DNA of 9,263 nucleotides from Stramentimicrobium sp964525625 (GCA_964525625.1 CAZGKY010000089.1:1-9263); one strand, 5' to 3'; numbered from the stretch's first letter, positions 1 through 7,193 are shown. Made by a program: numbers and translations. Notes: generated by a model not told the origin, from the letters alone.

Positions 1-701
1 AGAATAAAACCATTAGGTTTTCTTGCTAATGCCTTGACAACCAGGGAATCGAACATAATAGTATCTCGAGGAACCTCAATCTCAATTACTTCCCTGACTC
101 CGGCTTGATACAGACCAAGGGTATGAAATTCAGCCATTTGAGGCCAGACCGCCTGTTTTTCGGTAAATTGAATTACTCTTTCCAACGAATCATGCAATTC
201 AGCCCAGGTCTTGGTTACCCCAGGAAGTACCTCCTCAGTGGGGGGGAACCAGGAAATTGACCAGGGAAAATAATTCACTGTTATCTCATAGCTCGTTGAA
301 GCAAGCATGCAGAATAAGCCCTTCTCTACTGCTAGGGGCATAGCTGCCTGAATGCATACTTCTGGTACCGGTCCCATTACTACTAAAGCGTTATCAATAA
401 TTTTTGCCATCTGGTTAATGGCTTTCTCAGGAGAAACACCAGTATCATGTTCTATTACTATAATTGGTTTCCCAAAAATTCCTCCCGCTTCGTTTATTTC
501 TCGTACTGCTCTCTGGGCACTCCAGGACATATAGTTTCCTATACTGGCTATGGGACCAGTTAGGGTATTAAGAAAATCTATTTTCCAAACTTCAACTTCC
601 TCATTAGAATTATAAGCCAGAACCGAACAGGATAGAACTATGAAAAACAAATTGATTAACAATATTGGACTTAAAATGGCTATAATTTTTTTCCATCTCA
701 T
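1..701 (-). CDS. LIV-type ABC transporter substrate-binding protein (LivK-like), 3' part missing
   Basis: This is the N-terminal 233 codons of a periplasmic or lipid-anchored binding protein of the LivK/Peripla_BP_6 family; the rest lies beyond the left edge. The ATG at 701 is preceded by AGAAAGGATG. Residues 1-29 form a signal peptide (basic RWKK, then a long hydrophobic run). VLSC at 22-25 could be a loose lipobox, or cleavage could follow VLA at 27-29. The mature part has family hallmarks: LTGPIASIGNYMSWSAQRAV (47-66), INEAGGIFGKPI (69-80) and the strand ending VVMGP (107-111). The serine-rich carboxylate-binding loop of amino-acid-binding members is not evident: the MGP is followed by VPEVC. 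Residues 137-153 are rich in aromatics (Y, F, W). The gene lies 47 bases after ribU with no terminator visible between, so it probably shares the FMN-riboswitch-controlled transcript. Family assignment is firm; a flavin-related ligand is inference from context. Sampled lines of this gene look more G+C-rich than its neighbours. Confidence 0.9.
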   Translation of the reverse strand, partial: MRWKKIIAILSPILLINLFFIVLSCSVLAYNSNEEVEVWKIDFLNTLTGPIASIGNYMSWSAQRAVREINEAGGIFGKPIIVIEHDTGVSPEKAINQMAKIIDNALVVMGPVPEVCIQAAMPLAVEKGLFCMLASTSYEITVNYFPWSISWFPPTEEVLPGVTKTWAELHDSLERVIQFTEKQAVWPQMAEFHTLGLYQAGVREVIEIEVPRDTIMFDSLVVKALARKPNGFI

Positions 702-748
702 ATTAAATCATCCTTTCTTGATTTCTTGATTGAATCTTTTCCAATGTC

Positions 749-1324
749 TTACCGTTTTCTGTTATCATTAACCATATTACAGCTATATATAATATTCTGT
801 TGATTTAAAAAAAGCGATATTTTCTTATAAACCAATAAAGTAAATATACTGCTGATAAACCCTTTACAGAGATTAAAAGGAATAATTGCTGGTAAAAGAA
901 GTTGCACTACAACACCCCGATTAACTGCCAGGTATAAAGGGGTTATTATTAAATTGGCTGGGATCATGATTACGGTCATAATAATGGTACCCAATACTAA
1001 ACCAATTATAGCACCATTTCGGTTATGTATTTTAAGATAAATCCAGGAAGACACTACAACAAAGGCACTGGTAGAGAGAAAGTTCATAAATGCTCCATAA
1101 GGTCCTCCCTGACCGGTAATTAGAGCAAAGATTAGAGCATAGACCATAGTCATAACTATACCCGCCTGTGGCCCAAATTTAAAAGCAGCAATAAGTAAGA
1201 AAACATGGCCTGGGTCATATAATAAGAAGGGAGCCTGGGGCAAAATTGGAAAATGAATAAAATATCCAGTAATTACTGCTAAGGCAATAAAGATAGAATA
1301 GTAACTAATACTTCTGGCACTCAT
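749..1324 (-). CDS. ribU: Riboflavin ECF transporter S-component RibU
   Basis: Small, very hydrophobic membrane protein of 191 residues, the usual size for an ECF S-component, with about five to six membrane segments. S-components bind a vitamin at the membrane and rely on a shared EcfA/EcfA'/EcfT energy module, which is not in this window. RibU-like features are the FPILPQAPFLLYDPG segment (25-39), the following FKFGPQAG (48-55), and GGPYGAFMNF (73-82). The ATG at 1324 has AAAGGAAG just upstream. An FMN riboswitch with an intrinsic terminator lies immediately upstream on the same strand, which supports riboflavin rather than another vitamin. Excess FMN should stop transcription before this gene. 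The last 15 or so residues form a polar tail (ending NDNRKR) after the final membrane segment. The sequence alone would also allow a generic ECF S-component; the riboswitch makes riboflavin the best call. Confidence 0.92.
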   Translation of the reverse strand: MSARSISYYSIFIALAVITGYFIHFPILPQAPFLLYDPGHVFLLIAAFKFGPQAGIVMTMVYALIFALITGQGGPYGAFMNFLSTSAFVVVSSWIYLKIHNRNGAIIGLVLGTIIMTVIMIPANLIITPLYLAVNRGVVVQLLLPAIIPFNLCKGFISSIFTLLVYKKISLFLNQQNIIYSCNMVNDNRKR

Positions 1325-1382
1325 TTGAAACTTCCTTTCAAAATCATCCCTAAGATTTTAAACTAAAAGCGACTCAATTACT

Positions 1383-1418
1383 AAAAATAAAAAGCCCTCG
1401 AATTTTCTTCGGGGCTTT
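1383..1418 (-). terminator. Intrinsic terminator of the FMN riboswitch (expression platform)
   Basis: Read on the minus strand, AAAGCCCCGAA pairs with TTCGAGGGCTTT (one bulged A, loop of five), giving an 11-bp stem followed by a U-rich run with a single A. It lies between the aptamer and ribU, about 60 bases before the ribU start. The 5' arm (1405-1415) is also perfectly complementary over 11 bases to the beginning of the aptamer (1587-1597), so this hairpin can only form when that aptamer strand is held in P1. That is the expected FMN-off switch. Confidence 0.92.
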
Positions 1419-1434
1419 AACCATAACTATTAGT

Positions 1435-1598
1435 CTTCTTCTTTCTTCCAGACTTTACTGTCGGCTCCGGATTTTCACCAGATCAGTCTAAAATGACGCG
1501 TGGGCTCTTTGTCTCTTAAAAACTAACTCATTAAAGACAAATTACCACCGATCGGGAATTGGTAACTATTATAGTAACCTCACCCTGCCCCGAAGAAG
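1435..1598 (-). promoter_or_regulatory. FMN riboswitch (RFN element)
   Basis: Minus-strand RNA carries the conserved RFN blocks in order: TTCTTCGGGGCAGGGTGA, AATTCCCGATCGGTGGTAA, GAGCCCACG, GATCTGGTGAAAATCCGGAG and CCGACAGTAAAGTCTGGA, closing with GAAGAAAGAAG. P1 is 7 bp (1592-1598 with 1435-1441). The P3 region has a variable hairpin with TTTGTCT/AGACAAA arms (1508-1541). The P2 loop is standard (GGGTGA plus AATTCCC) except for a 19-base hairpin inserted between those two halves at 1561-1579. Without FMN, bases 1587-1597 can instead pair with 1405-1415 and block the terminator. With FMN, P1 forms and the terminator folds. It should repress ribU and the binding-protein gene behind it when flavin is plentiful. 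Confidence 0.97.
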
Positions 1599-1636
1599 TA
1601 TGATAGTCTTTCTAAAAATATTTTATTTTTTTTATT

Positions 1637-1656
1637 ATTATACAACTTCTAGTCAA
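1637..1656 (-). promoter_or_regulatory. Possible promoter for the riboswitch transcript (weak)
   Basis: In the 85 bases between the end of livM and the riboswitch, the minus strand has TTGACT (1651-1656) and a perfect TATAAT (1637-1642), but only 8 bases apart, so they cannot be one promoter. TATAAT alone would start RNA about 30 bases before the aptamer. TTGACT could instead pair with TAAAAA 16 bases downstream. No terminator hairpin is seen after livM, so read-through from the liv genes is an alternative source of this RNA. Confidence 0.25.
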
Positions 1657-1683
1657 GAATTATAGATAAAAACTTAAAATAAA

Positions 1684-2526
1684 TTAAACCTTTTTGAAAA
1701 TATTTGTCCAATTCTTTATCTTTTTTCTATTTATTAGTCCATCAGGTTGAAAAAGAATCATAGTCATCAATAATCCTCCATAAATAACCTGTTTCCATAC
1801 TATCAACTTATTTGGCAATAAGATAGGAATGCCCCCTAATAGAGGTGCAGCCAAAACCACCCCCCACATACTACTATGCCCACCTACAAACAATATAGTC
1901 ATTAAAACGCCAATCATACCAAAGCCAAAAAAATCTACTGCCAGACCCCCAATTAACAGAGCATACAATACACCTGATAAACCGGAAATCATTCCGGAAA
2001 GGGAATGAAAAAATATTACTAATTCCTTCCTTTTAATTCCCAGAGAAGCAGCCAATATCCTATCCTCAAACATTACCGCAGCTTCCCGAGAAACCTGAGA
2101 ATTATCCACCCGCAAAATAACATACCCCACAATTAATAAAAAAAGATAAGTCCAAACAATAAGATAATTAACAGAAGGAATATGGAAAAAACCTATACTA
2201 CCTCCTAAGCGATCGCAGTTTTCAATTATTGTTTTAACTATAAAAATAAAGGTTAGTCCTACTATAACTACCGAAAAACTAGGAGCATCGCCTATTAATT
2301 TTGCCACACTATAACTAATAATAAAACCGATTACTATACCAGCAATCAAGATAAAAGGGAAAGGCCAATGAACTTCTCGAGAGGCAAAACCGGCAAAATA
2401 AGCACAAATAGCCATAATACTTATGGGCAAAAAATGGAGGTGCCCTATTTTATAAGGTAAGTATAGAGACCATCCCATCAAGATATAAATAGCAGTAAAA
2501 ACAGAAAAATAATAAATTAAAACCAT
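1684..2526 (-). CDS. livM: LIV-type ABC transporter permease, LivM-like
   Basis: Inner-membrane permease of 280 residues, somewhat short for LivM (usually 300 or more), with about eight hydrophobic segments. Supporting features are DRLGGSIGFFHIP (105-117), matching the LivM GGSSGL..IP block; the cytoplasmic coupling region around AASLGIKRKELVIFFHSLSG (159-178), equivalent to the ALGI...K...F..SA segment; and GLSGVLYAL (182-190). The N-terminal region, usually glycine-rich (GQ.SLGHA.F), is divergent here (YKIGHLHFLPISIMAICAY, 25-43). The start is fixed: an in-frame TAG touches the ATG and AGGGA lies 8-9 bases upstream. It follows livH after a 100-base gap without visible structure. It would form the membrane channel with LivH, driven by LivG/LivF. 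The substrate is uncertain; the flavin-regulated binding protein downstream may be the partner. Confidence 0.88.
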   Translation of the reverse strand: MVLIYYFSVFTAIYILMGWSLYLPYKIGHLHFLPISIMAICAYFAGFASREVHWPFPFILIAGIVIGFIISYSVAKLIGDAPSFSVVIVGLTFIFIVKTIIENCDRLGGSIGFFHIPSVNYLIVWTYLFLLIVGYVILRVDNSQVSREAAVMFEDRILAASLGIKRKELVIFFHSLSGMISGLSGVLYALLIGGLAVDFFGFGMIGVLMTILFVGGHSSMWGVVLAAPLLGGIPILLPNKLIVWKQVIYGGLLMTMILFQPDGLINRKKIKNWTNIFKKV

Positions 2527-2628
2527 CTAAAATTTCCCTATCATCTTTATAATTACATAATAAATCAAATACCTATTCATAATACTTTTTTGTTTTTATA
2601 CCGGATAATCTTCATCTTAGTAAGTTTA

Positions 2629-3501
2629 TTATCTACCAAAAATCCCCTTTGGTTTCATTAACACTACTGTTAGCATCATTAAGAAAGCAATAGTATTAGT
2701 CCAGGAACCAGGAAAAAAATGGATAATTAATGATTCTATTATCCCTAATGATAGACCGCAGATAAGTCCTCCTTTTAGATTACCTAAACCGGCTACAATA
2801 GCCACTGCCAGCACCTTTAAGGCAATATAATCCCCCAGCCAGGGAGAAGCTGATCCAAGTAATATCGATAATAGTAAAGCTATAACACCGCCAATTATGC
2901 CAGCAATGGAAAATAACAATACATTTAACTTACGAACAGAAATTCCCTGTAATCGAGCTTTAGAGGTACTCTCGGTAATAGCCCGAAAGGCTCTTCCTAA
3001 CTGGGTTTTATAAATTAATGAAAATACCGTTAATACCAGAAAGATTGAAACAGATAGGGTATAAATCTGACCCGAAGAAATATTGATCATATCAATTTTG
3101 AAAAAAGTAAAATTATCCAACCAATTTATGGGAAAGGCTACTGGAAATCCATAATAAATATGATGAGACATGATTTCAGTCAAAATCAAAGCACTGCCTA
3201 AAGATAAAATAAATGAAGTATTTATATCTAAAGAAATACTTTTCTTATTGAGATAATAGAATAGTGGTTCTATCAATAAATGCAAACCTAAGGAAGTCAA
3301 AATAGTACCTATAATTACCAGAATCAAACGATCTGTAATCTGTAATATAGCCCAGCAGGCATACATGGACAGAATAACCATATAAGGATAAGAAAAATGA
3401 ATTATTTTCCCTACTAAAAACAACAAATTAAAACCTGTTACTAATAATACATAAATACTTCCTAAGGCTATTCCGTTAATAATTTGGGCTATGATAATCA
3501 T
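2629..3501 (-). CDS. livH: LIV-type ABC transporter permease, LivH-like
   Basis: Inner-membrane permease of 290 residues, the normal LivH size. Typical LivH segments are present: the N-terminal GIALGSIYVLLVTGFNLLF and, further on, LGRAFRAITESTSKARLQGI, which is the coupling-helix (EAA-like) region that contacts the ATPases, then AGLGNLKGGLICGLSLGIIE near the C-terminus, and a VLMKPKGIFGR end. The ATG at 3501 overlaps the livF stop by one base (TGATG), a common coupling arrangement. A TTG one codon earlier (3504) is also possible and sits closer to the AGGGAGG upstream (11 versus 14 bases), so the true start is uncertain by one codon. It belongs to the livG-livF-livH-livM cluster. The pairing with LivM is firm from family knowledge; the transported substrate is not known. 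Confidence 0.92.
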   Translation of the reverse strand: MIIIAQIINGIALGSIYVLLVTGFNLLFLVGKIIHFSYPYMVILSMYACWAILQITDRLILVIIGTILTSLGLHLLIEPLFYYLNKKSISLDINTSFILSLGSALILTEIMSHHIYYGFPVAFPINWLDNFTFFKIDMINISSGQIYTLSVSIFLVLTVFSLIYKTQLGRAFRAITESTSKARLQGISVRKLNVLLFSIAGIIGGVIALLLSILLGSASPWLGDYIALKVLAVAIVAGLGNLKGGLICGLSLGIIESLIIHFFPGSWTNTIAFLMMLTVVLMKPKGIFGR

Positions 3502-4250
3502 CAAATATTATACTGCCTCCCTGAATTTTGATTGCCAAAATAGGCTTCTAAAATCTTGGGATTATTTCTTAATTCTTCTGCTTCTCCCTGAAGAATAATT
3601 TTCCCTCTTTCCAATACATATATTCTATGAGCATATTTGAAGCCCTGATAAATATTCTGTTCTGACAATAAAATGGTGTATCCTAGATGGTGTAATTTGT
3701 TAATAAGCTTGAAAATATAATCCGTATAAAAAGGAGATAAGCCCAATGATGGTTCATCAAATATTAAAATTTGATAGGGAAACATCAATGCTTTTCCAAA
3801 GGCTAGTATTTTCTGTTCGCCACCACTTAAAGTACCAGCTATTTGTGTTAATCGTTGTTTTAAAACAGGAAAAAGCTGAATAACTTCTTCCAAACGTTTT
3901 TTATACTGATAATAATTATTATAAGCACCTATTTGAAGATTTTCTTTAACGGTCAAAGATCTGAAAATTCCTCCCTCTTCTGGAATCAAATAAATTCCAG
4001 AACGAATTATATCTTCAGTGTTCCAGGAATGAATATCTTTTTGCCGATAGAGAATAGTACCTTCAACTGGTTTTTTCAATCCCACCAATGATTTTAAAAG
4101 AGTACTTTTACCAGAGCCATTAGATCCAAATAAAACTATAATTTCCCCTTTCCTTATTTTTAAATCTACCTTATCTAAGGCTTTAATAGGACCATAACAG
4201 ACAGTCCAGTTCTTAATTTCTAATATTACTGTCCCTCTCTTCAGTTCCAA
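3501..4250 (-). CDS. livF: LIV-type ABC transporter ATP-binding protein LivF
   Basis: Cytoplasmic ABC ATPase of 249 residues that energises the LivH/LivM channel. Walker A is GSNGSGKST (42-50), the signature LSGGEQ (141-146), and Walker B ILIFDE (161-166) with the catalytic Glu166. At the H-loop it has ILLSEQN with Gln198, as is usual for LivF. The IPEEGGIFRSLTVKENL segment (89-105) is also LivF-like. It has a TTG start at 4250, chosen because GGGAGG lies exactly 6 bases upstream and no ATG or GTG occurs in the first codons before the conserved LEIKNWTVCYG. It overlaps the end of livG by 38 bases, so its ribosome binding site lies inside livG. Its stop overlaps the livH ATG by one base. Family certain, substrate unknown. 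Confidence 0.93.
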   Translation of the reverse strand: MELKRGTVILEIKNWTVCYGPIKALDKVDLKIRKGEIIVLFGSNGSGKSTLLKSLVGLKKPVEGTILYRQKDIHSWNTEDIIRSGIYLIPEEGGIFRSLTVKENLQIGAYNNYYQYKKRLEEVIQLFPVLKQRLTQIAGTLSGGEQKILAFGKALMFPYQILIFDEPSLGLSPFYTDYIFKLINKLHHLGYTILLSEQNIYQGFKYAHRIYVLERGKIILQGEAEELRNNPKILEAYFGNQNSGRQYNI

Positions 4251-5016
4251 GGTAAACCTCCCAAACTCTTCTTTCTGATAAGACTTTTTCTGTTAAACCC
4301 TCACTAATCTTACGTCCAAAATCTAAAACAGTAATTTTCTGAGCTATACTGCGAATAAAATTCATATCATGACTTACCAGCATAATAGTTACCCCAGATT
4401 GATTAATATTTCTAAGCTTTTCCTCAATCAGCCTTCTTTCTTTAATTCCCATACCGGCTGTTGGTTCATCTAACAGAAGAAAATGGGGATTAGAGATTAT
4501 AGCTCTAGTAATCTGGACAATTTGCCTTTCGAACCATACCAAATCATCTCCCCAACGATGAGCAATGGATGATAATCCCATTATTTCCATTGTATTTTCA
4601 ACTCTTTTTCTGATTTCATTCTCCTGTTGTAATTTATTAAGATATTTTTTTAGAACATTTTTATATATTAATTTATTTTCTCTCTCCTTTTTAGGCAATA
4701 ACAACCCAACGGCAATATTTTCCAAAACGGTTAATCCAGAAACAATCTTTCCATCTTGAAAAGTCCGACTGATTCCTTTTTCAAATATCCTTTCCGGGGG
4801 TAATTGATCGATTCTTTCTCCCTGAAAAATTATTATCCCTGAAGAAGGTTTTTCTAAACCAGTTATAAGATTAATCAAGGTTGTCTTGCCAGCTCCATTT
4901 GGTCCAATCAGGCCATGAATATCTCCTTTACTAATATTAAGATGCAAACGGTCTAATGCTCTAATTCCTCCAAATTCTTTACTTAATCCGCGAATAATTA
5001 AAAATTGCTCAGACAT
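4213..5016 (-). CDS. livG: LIV-type ABC transporter ATP-binding protein LivG
   Basis: Cytoplasmic ABC ATPase of 267 residues, the first gene of the minus-strand cluster. Walker A is GPNGAGKTT (38-46), the Q-loop SRTFQ (Gln87), Walker B FLLLDE (179-184) followed by PTAGMG, and the H-loop LVSHD (His216). The signature motif is abnormal: where LivG normally has L(S/P)YG.Q before RR.EIARAL, this protein reads LVWFERQ (159-165) before IVQITRAI, so the signature Ser and Gly are replaced by Val and Phe. In the LivF/LivG dimer this falls in the same composite ATP site as LivF Gln198, leaving one consensus and one degenerate site. It may be a subfamily trait. The ATG at 5016 has AAAGGA about 13 bases upstream, rather far. 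The first-gene position and G-F-H-M order differ from the more usual permeases-first order. Confidence 0.92.
   Translation of the reverse strand: MSEQFLIIRGLSKEFGGIRALDRLHLNISKGDIHGLIGPNGAGKTTLINLITGLEKPSSGIIIFQGERIDQLPPERIFEKGISRTFQDGKIVSGLTVLENIAVGLLLPKKERENKLIYKNVLKKYLNKLQQENEIRKRVENTMEIMGLSSIAHRWGDDLVWFERQIVQITRAIISNPHFLLLDEPTAGMGIKERRLIEEKLRNINQSGVTIMLVSHDMNFIRSIAQKITVLDFGRKISEGLTEKVLSERRVWEVYLGTEERDSNIRN
4257..4262 (-). promoter_or_regulatory. Ribosome binding site of livF, inside livG
   Basis: GGGAGG on the minus strand, then TTTACC, then TTG. It is the strongest Shine-Dalgarno match near the livF N-terminus and is what selects the TTG start at 4250. It lies within the last 17 codons of livG, so livF translation should depend on or compete with ribosomes finishing livG. 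Confidence 0.75.
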
Positions 5017-5520
5017 TGTTGGGTATAATTCCTTTATAATTTTTTTCTCATTTAGCGAATATAAAATATACTATAACTGTATGTTTCTATTTTCTTCTTT
5101 TTTTAATTAATATCAAATATATATGCATTAATTATAGTAAAATTTAAGTTGAGCATGTGCCATATTTTCTATACTATTACAATGATGAAAATTCGACTCC
5201 GGCTTTTTCACTGTTAAAGTCTTTTTATAATTATATTACATAAACCCTAAATTAACTCATAATATTGTCCTTATCTTCTTACTTTTACTATTGGGTATAT
5301 GAAATTGACCAATTGTTCTATTTCTATTTTAAACGGTATGCTTATTTTAAATTATTAAACATAACACACAACGCAATACTCAAGTCATGACTATATACGA
5401 GAAATAAGTGGTTTTCAAGCAGAATTATTTCCCCTTGACTATTCTGTCTTTCATTTACAAATAATCAGGAAAAGGGTATATTTATAGTTAAAAAACACTC
5501 AGTAGGGAGAAAATATTCCT
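5017..5520 (+). other. AT-rich divergent intergenic region between livG and the Na/Pi cotransporter gene
   Basis: No coding frame, RNA gene or riboswitch is recognised in these 504 bases. It must hold the outward promoters for livG (minus) and the cotransporter (plus), but none is convincing. Candidates on the plus strand are TTGACC with TTTAAA 17 bases later (from about 5307) and TTGACT (5435-5440) with AATAAT 19 bases later. On the minus strand there is a TATAAT (5131-5136) without a good -35. There is an AT-only inverted repeat (TAATTAAT/ATTAATTA at 5104-5111 and 5127-5134) and a 10-base palindrome AGTCATGACT (5383-5392), both compatible with chance. GGGAG about 11 bases before the ATG at 5521 is the likely ribosome site. 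Confidence 0.5.
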
Positions 5521-7131
5521 ATGTTTATTAATCTTGCTGGCATTTTTGGTGGTTTAGTTATTTTTTTATACGGATTACAAAAGGTGAACTTGAATCTAAG
5601 ACAGGTATTCGGTTATAAATTACAGACCTGGATTACCAAAATTACTCACCGCAACTATCTATCCCTTGTTTTTGGAATATTTCTTACCTTTATTATGCAA
5701 AGCAGTACTGCTGCTACATCCTTACTGGTAGGTTTAATAAATACAGGTATAATGAATCTCTCTCAAGGGATACAAATTCTAATTGGAACTAGTATCGGAA
5801 CTACTATTACCACTCAGATCATTACTTTTAAAATTGGTAAGTATTCCTTTATTCCTATATTAATAGGTTATATATTGAATATGCTTAGTAAAAAACGTCG
5901 CTATCAATTTCTAGGTGCAGTTTTACTGGGAATAGGATTTATCTTTTTAGGTATGAACTTTATCTCCGATTTCTCCGAACCTTTAAAAAATAATCCTTCT
6001 CTTTTGAACATTATTGCACATTTACAAGGATCACCTGTGCTGGCTTTTTTTCTAGCCGTTATGGTCACTAGTCTCTTACAAAGTAGTACAGCAATGATGG
6101 GATTGACTATATCTTTATCTTCTCAGGGAATTATCCCATTAGAACTAGCTATTCCCATTATTATTGGTTCACACATTGGTTCCTGTACTACTGTAATTTT
6201 GGTAGGATTTGGCAAGACTGGTCAAGCAACTACCCTTACCTTTGGTAACTTAATTTATAAAATGTTGGGATCCCTTATCTTTTTCTTTTTATTAAACCCC
6301 CTTTCCAATATTGTTACTTATCTTACCCCTTATTTACCTAGACAAATTGCCCTTGCTCACTCCATAATTATTTTAGGTAATGCCTTATTGATATATCCTT
6401 TTCTTCCAAAATTCATTTATTATTTACAAAAGTTATTCCCTAAAGCAAAACAAGAGGAAGCTCTTTACTATCCTAAATTTTTAGATAGTAAGGTACTTGA
6501 TTCACCTGATCTCGCTTTATATTTAGCTAAAAAAGAATTGGTACGCATGGCAAATACAGTGGATGAAATGTTGGTAGGCATTATGAAAGTATTTTTCAAC
6601 CGGGATGAAGTGCTTCTGTTAAAATTATGTAAGATGGATAGAATTGTTGATAATTTATCTAATGCTATCATTCACTATCTAACAGAAATGAAATTTGATA
6701 TCTTAACTCCAGAACAATCTAGAGAAACATATGGTTTATTAAATATTACTAACGATTTAGAGCATATCGGTGATCTAATTGACAAAGATATTATACCTAT
6801 TATCGAAAAACAGATTGATAATGAACTAAAGTTATCCGAAGAGGGTCTTCTAGAAATAAATAAACTCTATAAAATTGTTTATAAAAATTTCTACCAATCC
6901 TTGGGTGCTTTTGCTCTTGGAGATAAACGCCTGGCTCAAAAGGCATTACAGCAAAAGAAAATTATTGTGGATAATGAAGCAAAAATGAGAAGAAGTCACA
7001 TTGATCGACTACATAAAGGTATAGAACTCTCTCGTCAGACCAGTTCTATTTATTTTGATATAATTAATATTCTAAAGCAAATCAGTGAACACACCTCTTT
7101 AATTGCCGAGACAGTCTTAATGAATATGTGA
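5521..7131 (+). CDS. Na+/phosphate cotransporter II family protein (NptA/YjbB type) with C-terminal PhoU-like domain
   Basis: A 536-residue protein of the COG1283 family. The N-terminal membrane half (about 1-305) has the two inverted repeats with their signature: FIMQSSTAATSLLVGLINTG (58-77) and SLLQSSTAMMGLTISLSSQG (184-203), each followed by a glycine-rich re-entrant stretch (IGTSIGTTITTQ at 88-99, IGSHIGSCTTVILVGFGKTG at 215-234). QSS is the Na+/Pi site motif of this family. Residues about 330-536 are helical and soluble and resemble PhoU; NDLEHIGDLID (411-421) corresponds to the PhoU E.IGD motif. Length and domain order are normal for bacterial members, which import or export phosphate with Na+ coupling; direction cannot be read from sequence. 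The ATG at 5521 has GGGAG upstream and precedes the first hydrophobic segment directly. The next gene starts 62 bases later on the same strand with no terminator, so co-transcription is likely. Confidence 0.93.
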   Translation: MFINLAGIFGGLVIFLYGLQKVNLNLRQVFGYKLQTWITKITHRNYLSLVFGIFLTFIMQSSTAATSLLVGLINTGIMNLSQGIQILIGTSIGTTITTQIITFKIGKYSFIPILIGYILNMLSKKRRYQFLGAVLLGIGFIFLGMNFISDFSEPLKNNPSLLNIIAHLQGSPVLAFFLAVMVTSLLQSSTAMMGLTISLSSQGIIPLELAIPIIIGSHIGSCTTVILVGFGKTGQATTLTFGNLIYKMLGSLIFFFLLNPLSNIVTYLTPYLPRQIALAHSIIILGNALLIYPFLPKFIYYLQKLFPKAKQEEALYYPKFLDSKVLDSPDLALYLAKKELVRMANTVDEMLVGIMKVFFNRDEVLLLKLCKMDRIVDNLSNAIIHYLTEMKFDILTPEQSRETYGLLNITNDLEHIGDLIDKDIIPIIEKQIDNELKLSEEGLLEINKLYKIVYKNFYQSLGAFALGDKRLAQKALQQKKIIVDNEAKMRRSHIDRLHKGIELSRQTSSIYFDIINILKQISEHTSLIAETVLMNM

Positions 7132-7193
7132 GAAAAACTATATCTTTACTAATATAATTTTCTAATATAAAAAAATTAAGGAGAATATAGCTA

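Noticed and set aside
352..534. Open frame of 60 codons on the plus strand
   Set aside because: It lies antisense within the binding-protein gene, which has a signal peptide, a ribosome site and family motifs; the frame has no recognisable product.
4565..4759. Open frame of 64 codons on the plus strand
   Set aside because: Antisense to livG, whose Walker motifs are clear; the translated product is low-complexity and has no ribosome site of note.
5104..5134. Inverted repeat TAATTAAT / ATTAATTA as a hairpin or binding site
   Set aside because: Arms are A/T only, in a very AT-rich stretch, so chance is the simpler explanation; no U-run or conserved site supports it.
5383..5392. AGTCATGACT palindrome as an operator
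   Set aside because: A single 10-base palindrome is expected by chance about once in a gap of this size, and there is no second copy or clear promoter next to it.
5017..5520. Search for a second FMN riboswitch upstream of livG
   Set aside because: None of the RFN blocks (GGGGCAGGGTGA, GAGCCC, CCGACAGT) occurs on the minus strand here, so the ATPase and permease genes are not visibly under direct FMN control.
6468..6671. Open frame of 67 codons on the minus strand
   Set aside because: Antisense to the PhoU-like part of the cotransporter gene; no family resemblance.
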